Part shown: positions 16,779 to 25,209 of the stretch, in pieces | Layout: every line of letters starts with the position of its first letter | Position numbering within the stretch: the stretch's first letter is position 1 | NCBI RefSeq assembly: GCF_010894405.1 | Contig: NZ_JAAIYA010000029.1 | Location: 110,683-174,682, forward strand | Length of the DNA: 64,000 bases | Source: Pyxidicoccus caerfyrddinensis | GTDB lineage: Bacteria > Myxococcota > Myxococcia > Myxococcales > Myxococcaceae | Direction of reading: 5' to 3' | The notes under the pieces: model-generated | The model's input: the letters and a program-made list of their open reading frames with translations, nothing else | The model's database searches: none | Told to the model about the DNA's origin: nothing | Position numbers and translations under genes: made by a program

Positions 16779-19664
16779 CTACTGGCCGTCGAGCCTGCCG
16801 TCCAGGTTCCGGTCGATGGCGACGCGCGTACCGGAGCCCGGCGGGACGGCGGTGAACGTCACCTCCTGGCCCGCCGTGTTCGCCAGCGCGCGGAGTGCCG
16901 TGGTGGTGATGTTCACGGTGCCGTCGTCCGGCTTCCACGTCCCTGCGGCGCGGTCGTACAGGTAGCCCTTCACCCGGCCCGCCAGCGCCACCTTCGCGAC
17001 CAGGTCGGCCTCGTACGTCGAGCCGCCGAGGATCTTCGACACGAACGGCGCGCGGGCACGAGCAATCAACAGGTCGATGCGCGCGCCCACGGCGGAGGCG
17101 TTGGTATTCGTGAGCGTGATCTGCTGGCCGACGATGGGCGCCAGGTCGGTATCGGACGCCAGCATGAAGTCCTCCACGTTGCGGCGCTGGGTGTCGCTCT
17201 GGAAGCCCACCAGCGGTCCACCGATGCTGGTGTTGGTGAATACGACGGCGCTGAAGAAGCGGAACAGCGTGTCCACCGCGCCGTCGTTCGTGAAGCCGAA
17301 GCCGCGAATCTGGTCTCCCATCTGTCCCGACTCGGGGTGCGTGAAGAAGCTGTTGTCCGGGAAGCCGAACATGCCGACCTTCGTGTACATGTTCCGCGTG
17401 TGGGGGATCTTCACGATCTGGGTGATGCCCTCGAAGCTCGACTTGCCGTCCGTGCCGAAGAAGCCCTGCGCCGCGTCGATGACATGGCAGCCGTTGCAGT
17501 TGAAGCCGTTGTCGGCGCCAATCGCGATGCCATCCACGCGGCGGCTGCCGAAGTAGAAGTCCTTGCCGGCCTGCTGCGCGGAGGTGAGCGAGTTGTCCAG
17601 CTTGCGGATGGGGCTCGGCGGCAGCTGCACCTGGAGCTGGAAGCTGGTGAACTTGTTCATCTCCGCCTCGGTCGGCAGGGACGCGCGGCCCAGCAGCCCC
17701 CCGAAGGCCACGATGAAGTTCTTGAACGACAGCTCCTCGTCGTACGCGTCGGCGCCGAAGAAGCCGTTCGCGCGGTCACCGCGCCAGTGCATGGCGCCCT
17801 GGTGCGTCATCCCGCGAAGGGTCTGTGTCGTCATGGGGCCCTTCATCGGGTGGAAGGTGTTCTGGTCGCCGGTGCCGTTGACATCCGAGCCCGGGTGACC
17901 GGTGAACGTGCGGAACAGGCCAATCTCGAGGCTGCTCGCGAGACGCTTGTCGATGGGGTTGGCCGTCACGACGTCATCCGGGTTGCCCAGGTCCCAGGCC
18001 AGCTCGTCCTTGTCGCCGAAGATGTGGCAGCTGGCGCAGGACGCCTCGCCGTTGGCCGACGAGAAGGTGGCGTCGTAGAGGAAGGGGCGGCCCTGCACGA
18101 CGGAGGCGGGCTCCGGGTTGTACAGCGGCGCCGAGGCCACCTGGCCCTTGGTGGCGAGGTCGATGACCTTCACCGCGTTGTCGAAGCGGGTCATCACGTA
18201 GAGGCGGTTGCGCGCCTCGTCCAGCACGAGGCCGCTGGGGCCGCCGCCGCTGACGGGGATGTAGTTGGCGCTCGCGGTGCGCGGGTCGAAGGCGTTGCTC
18301 TCCAGCGCGGCCGTGTCGAAGACGCCGACCTTGCTGGAGCTGAACGCGGCCACGTACAGCTTCGTGCCGTCCTGGGAGACGACCATCTCCGTCGGCGTGG
18401 AGAGGCTGTGGTTCTTCGCCGTGGGGTCGAAGCCGGGCTTCCCGGCCAGCTTCGAGTAGTCGATGTGCTTGTTGAGGTGGCGCGGGGAGACGGTGCCACC
18501 GGAGATGACGGTGATGCGCATCTTCGCGAGGTTGCCCTGCACCGTGCTGCCGCCGAACACACCCGGGCCCTCGAAGCGGATCGGGTTGTTGGCGTCGCTG
18601 TTGGACGCGTAGAGGGCGCCCGACTTCGGGTTGGTGGCGAGGTTGAAGATGGTGGTGCCCACGCCCGTGTAGAAGGCCTTCTCCGTCAGGCTGTCCGCGT
18701 CGATGGCGAAGACGTCCTTGTCCGGCAGCCGCAGGCGCACGCTGTTGTTGAAGTTGCGGCCGAGCGTGTCCTGCCACTGTCCGGCGGAGGCGTTCCACTT
18801 GACGATGAGGCCGGTCTCCGGCGCCTTCTTGCCCTCGACATTCGTGGACGGTCCGGGCAGGCCGCCCGGGATGAGGTTGTTCCCCCAGGGGGAGGTGTCG
18901 GGGAAGACGAGACAGAAGCCCGACGTGTTGAAGCCGTTGCATACGCCTTCCAGGTTGACGGTGGTCGTCTGGTTGCCGGACTGGGCGATGGCCGCATAGA
19001 CGGTCTTCTTGTCCGGGCTGACGGCCAGGCCGCGCGGCGTGTCACCGAAGAGCGTGACGATGCGCAGGGGCGTGCCGCCGAGCGTCGTCCCCAGGGCGGC
19101 GGGATTGAAGACCCAGACGTCCGCGCGGCCCACGCTCGGCGTGGTGAGCTTCGCGTCGCCCGCGCCGGGGACGCTGGCGATGGACGCGTCGGTGCGGTGC
19201 TGGCCGCGGTGCGCGGTGGTGATGAACGCGTAGCCATTGGTGCCGGCGAAGACGACGTCGCGCGGCTCATCGCCGACGAGCAGCGTGCGCACCACGCGCG
19301 GCGTGCCGCTCAGGCTCACCACGCTGATGCTGTCCGAGAGGTGGTTGACCACCCAGACTTCCGTGCTGCTGCGCACGGCGACGGAGACGGGCTCCAGGCC
19401 CACCGGCACCTCGGCGGCGAGCGTGAGCCCGGCGCTGCTCACCGAGAAGATCTCCAGCCGGTTGTCCGGCGTGTTGACGGCAAACAGCTTCGTCCCGTCG
19501 GCGGAGAGGGCCATCGGGCGGACGTGCGCGCTGTCGAACTCGAGGAACGAGGGCGACTGGGCGGCGGCGGTGAATGCGGCCAACAACGACACCGCGGCGC
19601 ACAACGAAACAGCGCGAGCGCGCCAGCGGTTCCTGCTCGCGCCCACTTGCTGGGTACCCACCAT
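16779..19664 (-). CDS. Secreted beta-propeller protein with two c-type haem motifs (cytochrome c peroxidase-like)
   Basis: The 961-residue protein has a signal peptide (RARAVSLCAAVSLLAAFTAAA, ~residues 15-37). The N-terminal half contains YVTN-like repeats (ALSADGTKLFAVNTPDNRLEIFS, AVSPDKKTVYAAI, VVSQDGTKLYVAAFSSSKVGVFD). The C-terminal half has two haem-attachment motifs, CASCH near residue 543 and CNGCH near 723, with di-haem peroxidase-like context (MKGPMTTQTLRGM). It could act in periplasmic electron transfer, peroxide reduction or oxidation of a substrate; which one is not shown. GAGGAGG precedes the ATG at 19664. Transcription ends at the terminator near 16.7 kb. Confidence 0.85.
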   Translation of the reverse strand: MVGTQQVGASRNRWRARAVSLCAAVSLLAAFTAAAQSPSFLEFDSAHVRPMALSADGTKLFAVNTPDNRLEIFSVSSAGLTLAAEVPVGLEPVSVAVRSSTEVWVVNHLSDSISVVSLSGTPRVVRTLLVGDEPRDVVFAGTNGYAFITTAHRGQHRTDASIASVPGAGDAKLTTPSVGRADVWVFNPAALGTTLGGTPLRIVTLFGDTPRGLAVSPDKKTVYAAIAQSGNQTTTVNLEGVCNGFNTSGFCLVFPDTSPWGNNLIPGGLPGPSTNVEGKKAPETGLIVKWNASAGQWQDTLGRNFNNSVRLRLPDKDVFAIDADSLTEKAFYTGVGTTIFNLATNPKSGALYASNSDANNPIRFEGPGVFGGSTVQGNLAKMRITVISGGTVSPRHLNKHIDYSKLAGKPGFDPTAKNHSLSTPTEMVVSQDGTKLYVAAFSSSKVGVFDTAALESNAFDPRTASANYIPVSGGGPSGLVLDEARNRLYVMTRFDNAVKVIDLATKGQVASAPLYNPEPASVVQGRPFLYDATFSSANGEASCASCHIFGDKDELAWDLGNPDDVVTANPIDKRLASSLEIGLFRTFTGHPGSDVNGTGDQNTFHPMKGPMTTQTLRGMTHQGAMHWRGDRANGFFGADAYDEELSFKNFIVAFGGLLGRASLPTEAEMNKFTSFQLQVQLPPSPIRKLDNSLTSAQQAGKDFYFGSRRVDGIAIGADNGFNCNGCHVIDAAQGFFGTDGKSSFEGITQIVKIPHTRNMYTKVGMFGFPDNSFFTHPESGQMGDQIRGFGFTNDGAVDTLFRFFSAVVFTNTSIGGPLVGFQSDTQRRNVEDFMLASDTDLAPIVGQQITLTNTNASAVGARIDLLIARARAPFVSKILGGSTYEADLVAKVALAGRVKGYLYDRAAGTWKPDDGTVNITTTALRALANTAGQEVTFTAVPPGSGTRVAIDRNLDGRLDGQ

Positions 19665-19962
19665 ATGGACCTCCTCGGGACGGGGAAGCGTTGCAGTCCC
19701 GGGATTACCAGGGGGTCCCGCGACATCGCCCCCACCGAAGGGAGGGGAAACGCCCCCCTCATGCGCGGGATTCGCTGACACGCTGCGTCGCCCGCCGCTG
19801 AGACGGGACGGTTACCGTGAGGGCGCGGAGTTTCGGCTGGATGACGCGTTGCAGTGTGGATTTCATGACACGCGTGGTGCGCTCATCTCGTTCTGGCCAG
19901 GGTCGATTTACGCGTCTTCCTGATCTACTTGCTGACGCAACCGGCCGAAGGGGAACGTGCGA
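19665..19962. other. Divergent intergenic region
   Basis: About 300 bases separate the starts of the di-haem protein (minus) and the MalT-like regulator (plus). It must hold both promoters. I see no clear operator, hairpin or small gene. The GAGGAGG site of the minus gene and an AAGGGGA site of the plus gene lie at its two ends. Confidence 0.5.
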
Positions 19963-22737
19963 ATGCCGAGCCTTCGAAACGCAGCGGGGAGCCGTCGTGC
20001 GTCAGCGCCTGACCCGGCGGGCGAGGAGCGCGCGGCATCGTCGGGTGAGCCGCTCTCGCATCTGCTGCCGACGAAGCTCTCCCCGCCGCAGACGGCGTCG
20101 GTGTTGGTGACGCGGGGCGCCGCGCTGCGGAAGATCGACCAGGGCATCAGCGGGAAGCTGGTGCTGGTGACGGCGCCGCTCGGCTCGGGCAAGACGACGC
20201 TGCTGACGCAGTGGTGCCAGGAAGCGCGCGCGTCGCACCTGCTCGCGTGGCTGTCGCTCGACGAGCAGGACAACGCGCCCGAGCGGTTCTTCGCATACCT
20301 GGTCGGGGCGATTCGCCGGGCCGCTCCGGACTTCGACGCGTACAGCGCGAGCGAGCTGGACCACGCGACGTCCGTCCTCTTGCGGAGCCTGTGGAATCTG
20401 GGGCGCGAGCTCGTCGTGGTGCTGGACGACTTCCACGTGCTGCGTGAGCGCTCGCTGGTGCGGGCCTTCTCGTACCTGCTGGACCACTCGCCGCCGCACG
20501 TGCACTGGGTCGTCTCGTCGCGACACCTGCCCGAGCTGGATCTGGCGAAGCTGAAGCTCACCGAGCAGCTCGTGACGCTCGACGGGCGGGACTTGAGCCT
20601 GGACGGCGAGGCCATCCGCGAGCTGGGCCAGCGCATGTGTGGGGCCGCGCTCACGGCGGAGGACGTGGACTACCTGCGCTCGCGCACGGAAGGGTGGGTC
20701 GCCGGCGTGAAGCTGGCGCTGCTGTCCGCGGGCGAGCACGCGAGCGTGAGCGATGCGCTGCGAAAGGCCATCGGCTCCAACCACGACGTGGCGAGGTACC
20801 TCGCGGACGCGGTGCTGCGCGAGCAGGCGGACGAGGTGCGCGAGTTCCTGGTGCTCAGCTCGGTGGTGGAGCACGTCAACGGGGAGCTGTGCAACGCGCT
20901 GCTGGGCATCACCCACGGACCGGCGCTGCTGGCGAACCTCGAGCGGGCGCAGCTGTTCATCCAGCCGCTCGACACCGAGCACCAGTGGTACCGCTACCAT
21001 CCGCTGTTCCTCGACGTGTTGCGGGCCCAGCTCGCGTGCGACTTCGGAGACCGCGTCCCGAGGCTGCACCGCGCGGCGAGCGCGTGGTTCGCCGAGCACC
21101 AGCTGCCGGACGAGGCGCTGACGCACGCGTTCGCTTCTGGAGACAGGAGCTGGTGTCTCGAGCTCACCGCGCGCTGCGTGGAGGCGTGGATGCGCGAGGG
21201 GGAGATTGCCTCGGTGCTCCACTGGACGGCGAAGCTGACGGCGGAGGAGGTCATCCGCTCTCCGGCCATCTGCGTGGGGCACATCGCGTGTCTCATCCTG
21301 TCCCGCCGCTTCGCGCATGCGACGTCGGCGCTGCAGGACGCGCAGCACCGGCTCGAGACGGCCTACGCGGCGGCGGACCCGGAGCGCGAGCGGTTGTCGA
21401 AGCGGCTCGCCCACCTCACGCTGCTCCACGCGGTGTTGTCTGAATCGGCGTCGGGCTCTGGCCTCGAGCTGGACGCGTCGCCGGGCTCCGAGGAACCGGA
21501 CGTCTTCATGGCGGGCGCGGTGCTGGCGGCGAAGGCCTACCAGGCGCTCCGGATGAACCGGTTCGATGCGATGCGCCGGCTCGCGCTGAGCGCAAGGGAG
21601 ACGCTGCAGGGGCTCAACAATCCCTTCCTGGTCGGCTACACGGACTCCCTCGTCGCGCTGGCGGACCGGGCACAGGGGAAGATGAAGGACGCGGCGGAGC
21701 GGTGCGAGGAGTCCTTCGCGCGCGCGAGCCGCGGACGGCGCAACCCGGTGTGGGTGAACGCGGCGACGGCACTGGCCAACGCCCGCTACGAGCAGAACCG
21801 GCTCGACGAGGCGGAGGCGCTCTGCGTCGAGGTCCTCCCGCTGCTGTCGCAGGCGCCCGTGTTCGAGACGTTCTCGCTCGCCTACTTCATGCTGGCCCGC
21901 ATCAAGACGATTCGAGGGAAGTACGCGGAGGCCTACCGGCTCCTGGACTACCTCCACAGCGTCCTCGAGGTGAGTCACCAGACGCGCTTCCTCGCCCATG
22001 TCTGCGGCGAGAAGATCCGCCTCTTCCTGGTGGAGCAGTCTCCCGCGCGCATGAGAGTCGTGGCGCAGGAGTTCGAGCTGGGCGAGCGGATGCGGCGAGG
22101 GGAGTGGAGCGAGAAGCGCTTCTACGACGAGACGTGGGAGCGGCTCGGGCTGGCGCAGGCCTGGGTGCTGATGGCGCGTGGGAGGCACGGCAAGGCGCAC
22201 GCAATTCTGGAGACGCTGCGCGCCAGTGCGCATGACGTGGGCTACGTGTCCCGCGAGACGGCGCTGCTGGCGGCGATTGCGGTGTGTCACTGGCGGGCCG
22301 GAGATGCACCGGCGGCCTTCGCCGCGCTGAACCGCGGCTTCGCGCTGGTGCAGCGGTTCGGCTTCGGGCGCAGCGTGTTCGACGAGACGCCAGGGTTGCA
22401 GGAGGTCATCGTCGCGGCCGCCACCCAGCGGAAGCTGAGCTACGCGATGCCGGCCCGGTACACCGAGCGGTTCCAGGACCTGCTGTCGGCGGGGGACAGC
22501 GTGCCGGCCGAGTTCGCGGCCCCACCCAGCGCGCCGCTGGAGCCGCTCACGGAGCGCGAGCTGCAGATGCTCAAGTTGCTCGCGCAGGGGTTGAGCAACC
22601 AGGAGATCAGCGAGCGCTCCAACGTGGCGCTCTCCACGACCAAGTGGCACCTGCGGAACGTGTTCGCCAAGCTGGAGGTGACCACGCGCACCGCCGCCAT
22701 CGTGAAGGCCCAGGAGCGGCTGCAGCGGAACCTGTGA
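19963..22737 (+). CDS. MalT-like LuxR-family ATP-dependent transcriptional regulator
   Basis: The 924-residue protein has the STAND/MalT layout. A P-loop (VTAPLGSGKTTLL, ~residues 68-80) and an NB-ARC-like segment (ELVVVLDDFHVLRE) come first, then a long helical TPR-like sensor region, then a C-terminal LuxR helix-turn-helix (LTERELQMLKLLAQGLSNQEISERSNVALSTTKWHLRNVFAKL). Such proteins bind ATP and an inducer, oligomerise, and activate transcription. ATG at 19963 is preferred over GTG at 19957 because the AAGGGGA site is correctly spaced only for the ATG. The regulon is unknown; the divergent di-haem gene is an obvious candidate target. Confidence 0.9.
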   Translation: MPSLRNAAGSRRASAPDPAGEERAASSGEPLSHLLPTKLSPPQTASVLVTRGAALRKIDQGISGKLVLVTAPLGSGKTTLLTQWCQEARASHLLAWLSLDEQDNAPERFFAYLVGAIRRAAPDFDAYSASELDHATSVLLRSLWNLGRELVVVLDDFHVLRERSLVRAFSYLLDHSPPHVHWVVSSRHLPELDLAKLKLTEQLVTLDGRDLSLDGEAIRELGQRMCGAALTAEDVDYLRSRTEGWVAGVKLALLSAGEHASVSDALRKAIGSNHDVARYLADAVLREQADEVREFLVLSSVVEHVNGELCNALLGITHGPALLANLERAQLFIQPLDTEHQWYRYHPLFLDVLRAQLACDFGDRVPRLHRAASAWFAEHQLPDEALTHAFASGDRSWCLELTARCVEAWMREGEIASVLHWTAKLTAEEVIRSPAICVGHIACLILSRRFAHATSALQDAQHRLETAYAAADPERERLSKRLAHLTLLHAVLSESASGSGLELDASPGSEEPDVFMAGAVLAAKAYQALRMNRFDAMRRLALSARETLQGLNNPFLVGYTDSLVALADRAQGKMKDAAERCEESFARASRGRRNPVWVNAATALANARYEQNRLDEAEALCVEVLPLLSQAPVFETFSLAYFMLARIKTIRGKYAEAYRLLDYLHSVLEVSHQTRFLAHVCGEKIRLFLVEQSPARMRVVAQEFELGERMRRGEWSEKRFYDETWERLGLAQAWVLMARGRHGKAHAILETLRASAHDVGYVSRETALLAAIAVCHWRAGDAPAAFAALNRGFALVQRFGFGRSVFDETPGLQEVIVAAATQRKLSYAMPARYTERFQDLLSAGDSVPAEFAAPPSAPLEPLTERELQMLKLLAQGLSNQEISERSNVALSTTKWHLRNVFAKLEVTTRTAAIVKAQERLQRNL

Positions 22738-22756
22738 GGGCCCCGGAAACAACAAA

Positions 22757-22784
22757 CCCCCGATTCTCCAAGGAGAACCGGGGG
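22757..22784. terminator. Hairpin after the LuxR-type gene, degenerate copy of the tRNA-Met terminator
   Basis: CCCCCGATTCTCC (22757-22769) pairs with GGAGAACCGGGGG (22772-22784), with one mismatch and a 2-base loop. On the minus strand it is followed by a T-rich tract. It lies 19 bases after the MalT-like gene stop and may end that transcript. It is nearly identical to the tRNA-Met terminator at 31.58 kb. Confidence 0.6.
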
Positions 22785-22804
22785 TTACCTGTGGCCAGGG
22801 TCGG
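22772..22804. repeat. Left copy of 33-bp direct repeat (putative attachment site)
   Basis: These 33 bases are identical to 31595-31627. They comprise half of the terminator stem, a short spacer, and the last 13 bases of tRNA-Met (acceptor 3' strand plus part of the T stem, written on the plus strand). Identity ends abruptly at 22804; to the left, four mismatches occur over a further 20 bases. A partial tRNA 3' end far from the intact gene is the usual scar of site-specific integration. Confidence 0.7.
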
Positions 22805-22937
22805 CTTTAGTTTGAGCCCGGCCGCCTCTCCAACGTCCAGTTCCCTCTGAGAATGGGGCCTCGCGGGCAGATGCTGACTCTGCGGTACCTAGCAACGCGC
22901 CCCTCGTACCAAAGCGGTACCAACCTGGGCGGAAGTT

Positions 22938-23101
22938 CGACTCGTGCGTGGCGTTGCTTCGCTTCTGGCCATGGAAGTCCACCGTCGGATTGCCCTTGTC
23001 GTCCGGCGGAGACCTGTCGTCCGGGTCCTCGTCCTTCGGCTGGAAGGACTTCAGGCTCGCCCACGCCTCGATGAGCGTCCCGTCCACGCTGAAGTGCTCG
23101 C
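22938..23101 (-). mobile_element. IS5-type transposase remnant (internal fragment)
   Basis: The minus-strand translation gives HFSVDGTLIEAWASLKSF followed by QPKDE...GNPTVDFHGQKRSNATHES. This is the central DDE-region signature of IS5-group transposases. The reading continues into unrelated sequence on both sides, with no start codon, terminal repeats or catalytic remainder. It abuts the ATPase gene stop. It is a dead fragment marking past transposition at this end of the island. Confidence 0.75.
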
Positions 23102-23103
23102 TG

Positions 23104-24756
23104 CTACAGCGGGAGGCCCTTGCGATTGGGATTGCCAATCCATCGAGCGATCCTCCGCATAAACTCCCACACATCCCCTAAAGATGGTTTCATGTAATCA
23201 GCACTAGCAGGATCGCTACCCATCTGACCAAACACCTCCCCCAGCCACAAATGCTTAGATTTGTTGACCTTGAGGTGCGGAAGCCAGCTTTCAAGCTCTC
23301 CGCCGGGAACTACAAAAACCCCATATTCCGCCAGCTTTTCGATAAAATCACGACAAGCGGCAGCATCATCTTTCCCGAGCGTGCCTATGCCACCCTGGAT
23401 TTTCCAATTAGGATTGGCAGCATCCAGAGCGTCCTTCAGTTTGCCTCGAACATCTCCAAGCGACTGGCGCATGAGGCTTGGCACTCCGGCAGCTTCGAGA
23501 ATGTTTGAGAATACTTTTCCGCCCTCCTTTACGACGTCCATGTCAACAATTGCCGCCGCCGGAATACCAAGCCGCCTTAGTGGCCGAAGGATGGTGTGGA
23601 CTGTCTGCTTGTTCTGGGCAAAGAGAAATGACACACCCCGAGCCCCCTCATCCTTGGCGCCAATGAGCCTGTGGTTGACTTCATCATAAAATGCGCGATC
23701 CGCCTCTGACTCCGTCACAACGGCGCCAACATGAAAAAGGGCCCCAAGTACATTTGTGGTCCTCAACAGAGGAATCCTCATCAGGGTCGATAAATCATCT
23801 GCCGGCATATGTCGTGCCGTTGCCAAGCTATTTGAGTATGTGAGTCGAACAATCTGAGTTCCCGCTCCAGCCTCAATGCACCCCATTAGGAAATCCGCAC
23901 TATGGGTTGCTGCTATTACGTTTGCATTCCGCTCCTTGGCGACAACGGAGATCTCGAACGCAAGCCGACGAGCCAAGGCCGGATGAAGAAATGCTTCCGG
24001 CTCGTCTATTATAATGATGCGGGACTTTCCGCTGAGCAATGCGGACAGGATGCCAGTATACGCCTTGACTCCGTCACTCAGGTCCTGAATATCTGTCGCC
24101 TGTGCATGAAATGTTCTTGCACGGACACTAAGAGACTGCTCCTCCTCGTCGTCGTCAGGCGGTCGCGGAGACATGCGTACTCGAAATTTCGAAAGACTGG
24201 TCGGATCAATTACGGCATAAAGGCCGAATGCCTCGCTTGTGAGCTTGCGCAACCGTTTTCGCGCAGCATCATCAATAAAAAGGGCGTGCAACAGGCTCGT
24301 AGGACGACCAACCAGATCGCCTGATTGCGTTGCAGAAACCAGCCTTAGCCGAGTCTCGCCATCCAGCACGATCATTGCTGTTTGGCCCAGCAGATTCAGC
24401 AACTCATCCTGCGATGGGTTGACTGGAATTTTGAACTGGACTCCCAATATGTGCACCCAGGTGCTGTATCCTTGGGTGGGCATAAGAAGATTGCCTTCTT
24501 CTTCAGTTGCGCCAAACCCAATCAAGGCCTGACGCAGATTGCCTCTCGATTCGGGCCCTTCAATTGATACGTCGGCGAGAATCTTCTGATGCCCCCGGAC
24601 TTGGGGTGGATTCTTAATGAGGCTGGCGATTTCTCGAAGGAGGAGACTCTTCCCAGAGTTGTTCGGGCCGATGAATACAGTCATTGCACCCGGATTGAGT
24701 TCCAGCGGTGGCGAAGAAGGCGATGCGCCGAAGTTCAGCTTGATTGTCTTGATCAT
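23104..24756 (-). CDS. OLD-like ATPase/TOPRIM protein, candidate defence nuclease
   Basis: The 550-residue protein has an ABC/SMC-type ATPase domain: P-loop IGPNNSGKS (29-37), signature-like LSDGVKAY (226-233), Walker B IIIIDEPE (247-254) and ATHS (283-286). The C-terminal region has TOPRIM-like acidic residues: VTESEADRAF (Glu349), IVDMDV (Asp405, Asp407) and GGELESW (485-491). This architecture is that of OLD-family proteins, which include GajA and AriA/AriB-related anti-phage effectors. No UvrD-like helicase partner is adjacent, so it is not classical Gabija. Base composition is clearly lower in GC than the host genes, suggesting transfer. ATG at 24756 starts the domain but lacks a strong ribosome site. 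Confidence 0.82.
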   Translation of the reverse strand: MIKTIKLNFGASPSSPPLELNPGAMTVFIGPNNSGKSLLLREIASLIKNPPQVRGHQKILADVSIEGPESRGNLRQALIGFGATEEEGNLLMPTQGYSTWVHILGVQFKIPVNPSQDELLNLLGQTAMIVLDGETRLRLVSATQSGDLVGRPTSLLHALFIDDAARKRLRKLTSEAFGLYAVIDPTSLSKFRVRMSPRPPDDDEEEQSLSVRARTFHAQATDIQDLSDGVKAYTGILSALLSGKSRIIIIDEPEAFLHPALARRLAFEISVVAKERNANVIAATHSADFLMGCIEAGAGTQIVRLTYSNSLATARHMPADDLSTLMRIPLLRTTNVLGALFHVGAVVTESEADRAFYDEVNHRLIGAKDEGARGVSFLFAQNKQTVHTILRPLRRLGIPAAAIVDMDVVKEGGKVFSNILEAAGVPSLMRQSLGDVRGKLKDALDAANPNWKIQGGIGTLGKDDAAACRDFIEKLAEYGVFVVPGGELESWLPHLKVNKSKHLWLGEVFGQMGSDPASADYMKPSLGDVWEFMRRIARWIGNPNRKGLPL

Positions 24757-25209
24757 CGCTTGTAGGAGTCGTTGGAGGATTGGATGCAGGAGTGGCGGAA
24801 GAAGCGCTTGCAAATTACCCGATCAGGCTTCCGCTTTGAAGCGTGGTCGGAGATCCCCGAGTGCTGAAATAGGGCGATACACTGAACCGCGTTCGAGAAC
24901 GCTGCCGTTAACGTGACAGAACGCCAATCTGAGTTAAGGTCGAGACCGCGAGGCATAAGCACATACATGAGATATGGGCTTGTAACAGGGAGCGCGCGTC
25001 CGTCGGCGGTCGCCCTGGCCGGTCCGCACGTTTCGGCGTCCGTGGCGGCAGCGGCTCGATGAGGCTCCATTGTTCGTTGGTCAGGCCCACTCGGCAGCTT
25101 CGACCATATGCATCGCCGGGTGTCGCGTACTGCCGGGCGGCCGAGCGGACCTCAGCTGGTCCCTTCGCGTAATTTCGAGACCAGCTCAAGATTCGAGCCA
25201 AGCCCGTTG
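24757..25209. other. Intergenic stretch with second IS remnant
   Basis: About 450 bases between the ATPase and HEPN genes. The only recognisable content is a transposase N-terminal fragment (24980-25090, minus strand). The rest looks like decayed sequence. It may have separated two genes that were once closer together. Confidence 0.5.
24980..25090 (-). mobile_element. IS5/IS427-type transposase N-terminal remnant
   Basis: Minus-strand translation gives GLTNEQWSLIEPLPPRTPK followed by RADRPGRPPTDARSLLQ, the typical opening of IS5-superfamily (IS427-like) transposases. The homology stops after about 37 residues and no inverted repeats are seen. It probably belongs to a different IS group from the fragment at 22.9-23.1 kb, because N-terminal types differ between those groups. 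Confidence 0.7.

Larger units (their letters stand above)
22738..23103. other. Left end of the putative island: att-like repeat, hairpin and IS remnant
   Basis: No intact gene. From left to right it holds a terminator-like hairpin (22757-22784), the 33-bp copy of the tRNA-Met 3' end (22772-22804), about 130 bases without recognisable features, and a transposase remnant on the minus strand. The ATPase gene stop begins at its right edge. Confidence 0.6.

Noticed and set aside
16539..19778. 1079-codon plus-strand frame opposite the di-haem gene
   Set aside because: It has Val/Arg/Glu/His-rich low-complexity composition typical of antisense frames in high-GC DNA. The minus strand carries haem motifs, a signal peptide, a ribosome site and a terminator.
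20002..22755. 917-codon minus-strand frame opposite the MalT-like gene
   Set aside because: Arg/Leu/His-rich antisense translation without domains; the plus strand has a P-loop and a LuxR helix-turn-helix.
22805..22937. A second, degenerate tRNA next to the left repeat
   Set aside because: After the 33-bp repeat no D arm, anticodon arm or 5' acceptor strand can be found.
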